From Adenophora triphylla var. japonica (lineage: Eukaryota > Streptophyta > Magnoliopsida > Asterales > Campanulaceae): DNA of 64,000 bases. The translations under genes were made by a program, and so were the position numbers. The notes below the pieces were generated by a model. The model saw only the letters and a program-made list of their open reading frames with translations. It ran no database searches and was not told the DNA's origin. Shown here piece by piece: positions 62,594-64,000 of the stretch. Numbering within the stretch: position 1 is the first letter of the stretch; each line of letters begins with the position of its first letter. The DNA lies in assembly GCA_022495995.1 (NCBI GenBank), contig JAFEMH010002606.1, forward strand, positions 124,001-188,000. Reading direction: 5' to 3'.

Positions 62594-64000
62594 TTAACTT
62601 TTCTTCTATATAATTTCATTTGTTTAGTTTTTTTCTATCTTTTTTTATATAACTTTTTCTAAAAAAAAAAACACTAATTAACAAAGGCTAAAATATTATT
62701 TTTTAGTCAATAAAAAATTTAAAAAATAATAAAAAATAAATATAGGGTAGTCCGTCCCTCTTTTAACTTTTTTTCTATATACCTTCATTTGTTTAGTTTT
62801 TTTCTATCTTTTTTTATATAATTTTTTCTAAAAAAAACCACTAATTAACAAAGGTTAAAATATTATTTTATAGTCAATAAAAAATTTAAAAAAAATAAAA
62901 AAAAATATAGGGTAGTTCATCCCTCTTTTGACTTTTCTTCTATATACTTTCATTTGTTTAGTTTTTTTTCTATCTTTTTTTATATAACTTATTATAAAAA
63001 AACCACTAATTAACAAAGTCTAAAATATTATTTTCTAGTCAATAAAAAATTTAAAAAAAATAAAAAATAAATATAGGGTAGTCCGTTCCTCTTTTGACTT
63101 TTCTTCTATATACTTTCATTTGTTTAGTTTTTTCTATCTTTTTTTATATAACTTTTTCTAAAAAAAACCACTAATTAACAAAGGCTAAAATATTATTTTC
63201 TAGTCAATAAAAAATTTTTAAAAAAATAAAAAATAAATATAGGGTAGTCCGTCCCTCTTTTGACTTTTCTTCTATATACTTTCATTTGTTTAGTTTTTTT
63301 TCTATCTTTTTTTATATAACTTTTTCTAAAAAAAACAACTAATTAACAAAGGCTAAAATATTATTTTATAGTCAATAAAAATTTTTTAAAAAAATAAAAA
63401 ATAAATATAGGGTAGTCCGTCCCTCTTTCGACTTTTCTTCTATATACTTTCATTTGTTTAGTTTTTTTCTATCTTTTTTTATATAACTTTTTCTAAAATA
63501 ACCACTAATTAACAAAGGCTAAAATATTATTTTCTAGTCAATAAAAAATTTAAAAAAATAAAAAATAAATATAGGGTAGTCCGTCCCTCTTTTGACTTTT
63601 CTTCTATATACTTTTATTTGTTTAGTTTTTTTCTATCTTTTTTTATATAACTTTTTCTAAAAAAACTACTAATTAAAAAAGGCTAAAATATTATTTTCTA
63701 GTCAATAAAAAATTAAAAAAATAATAAAAAATAAATATAGGGTGGTCCGTCCCTCTTTTGACTTTTCTTCTATATACTTTCATTTGTTTAGTTTTTTTCT
63801 ATCTTTTTTTATATAACTTTTTTAAAAAAAAAAAATCTCTAATTAACAAAGGCTAAAATATTATTTTCTTGTCAATAAAAAATTTAAAAAAAATAAAAAA
63901 TAAATATAGGGTAGTCTGTCCCTCTTTCGACTTTTCTTCTATATACTTTCATTTGTTTAGTTTTTTCCTATCTTTTTTTATATAACTTTTTCTAAAAATA
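62594..64000 (+). repeat. K8 internal ~166-bp tandem array
   Basis: About 8.5 copies. The marker TATAGGGTAG starts at 62,741, 62,906, 63,072, 63,239, 63,406, 63,570, 63,736 (as TATAGGGTGG) and 63,905, giving periods of 164-169 bp. Each unit has TTTTCTTCTATATA, TTTGTTTAG, ACTAATTAACAAAGGCTAAA and GTCCGTCCCTC. Over 80 percent A+T by appearance. It continues past the window. Confidence 0.93.

Larger units (their letters stand above)
62303..64000. mobile_element. K8: left end of a CACTA (En/Spm-type) DNA transposon
   Basis: Begins CACTACAAGGAAAACCGG, a CACTA terminal inverted repeat, inside the gypsy scrap. It is followed by subterminal AGAGACGG repeats in both orientations and a long AT-rich tandem array. 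No transposase in the window; the other end is beyond 64,000. Confidence 0.75.

Overview
This window is plant nuclear DNA, most likely from a eudicot and from repeat-rich or heterochromatic sequence. I found no intact host gene and no rRNA, tRNA or CRISPR array. Almost everything is transposable elements inserted into one another. The species cannot be named from the sequence. The plant assignment rests on plant-specific lineages: Athila with tRNA-Asp-type primer sites, Tat with an extra archaeal-type RNase H and antisense plant-mobile-domain genes, a Tekay/Del-like element primed by initiator tRNA-Met, a copia element, and a CACTA transposon end.

Layout. The outer host of 24.03-56.36 kb is an Athila Ty3/gypsy element (A3, + strand); its 5' part lies left of the window. 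A Tat element (T1, + strand, 1-24.03 kb, 5' LTR off-window) appears to sit in the A3 gag. The 3' LTR of T1 is split by a Tekay-like element (D5, - strand, 15,257-23,868, target duplication AAGGC). A second Tat element (T2, - strand, 30,984-54,646) interrupts the second ORF of A3. T2 in turn carries a short Athila derivative (A4, - strand, 42,491-49,676, target duplication GTAAT). Right of A3 come a truncated Ty1/copia element (C6, 56.71-60.34 kb), a repeat-rich stretch, a gypsy pol scrap (61.98-62.30 kb), and the left end of a CACTA transposon (K8) carrying a ~166-bp tandem array that runs off the window.

How the parts work. Pol genes of T1, A3, D5 and C6 are broken by stops and frameshifts. 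T2 pol is interrupted but largely readable. A4 keeps long gag and protease ORFs but has no RT, RNase H or integrase, so it would depend on other elements. T1 and T2 carry antisense genes between integrase and 3' LTR: a plant-mobile-domain gene with matching intron positions in both, and in T1 also a DUF7745-like gene.

Most unusual signals: (1) GC-rich self-complementary motifs in pairs 22 bp apart, and pairs ~73 bp apart, in LTRs of A3 and A4 and upstream of the A3 second ORF; the 22-bp pairing also occurs in the unrelated D5. T1 and T2 have different dyads spaced about 31 bp, just upstream of the LTR TATA box. (2) Predicted RNA hairpin modules right after the last gag-pol stop codon: a two-hairpin module in A3 and A4 with one compensatory base-pair change, and a paired GTGC...GCAC module in T1 and T2 whose core recurs in A3.
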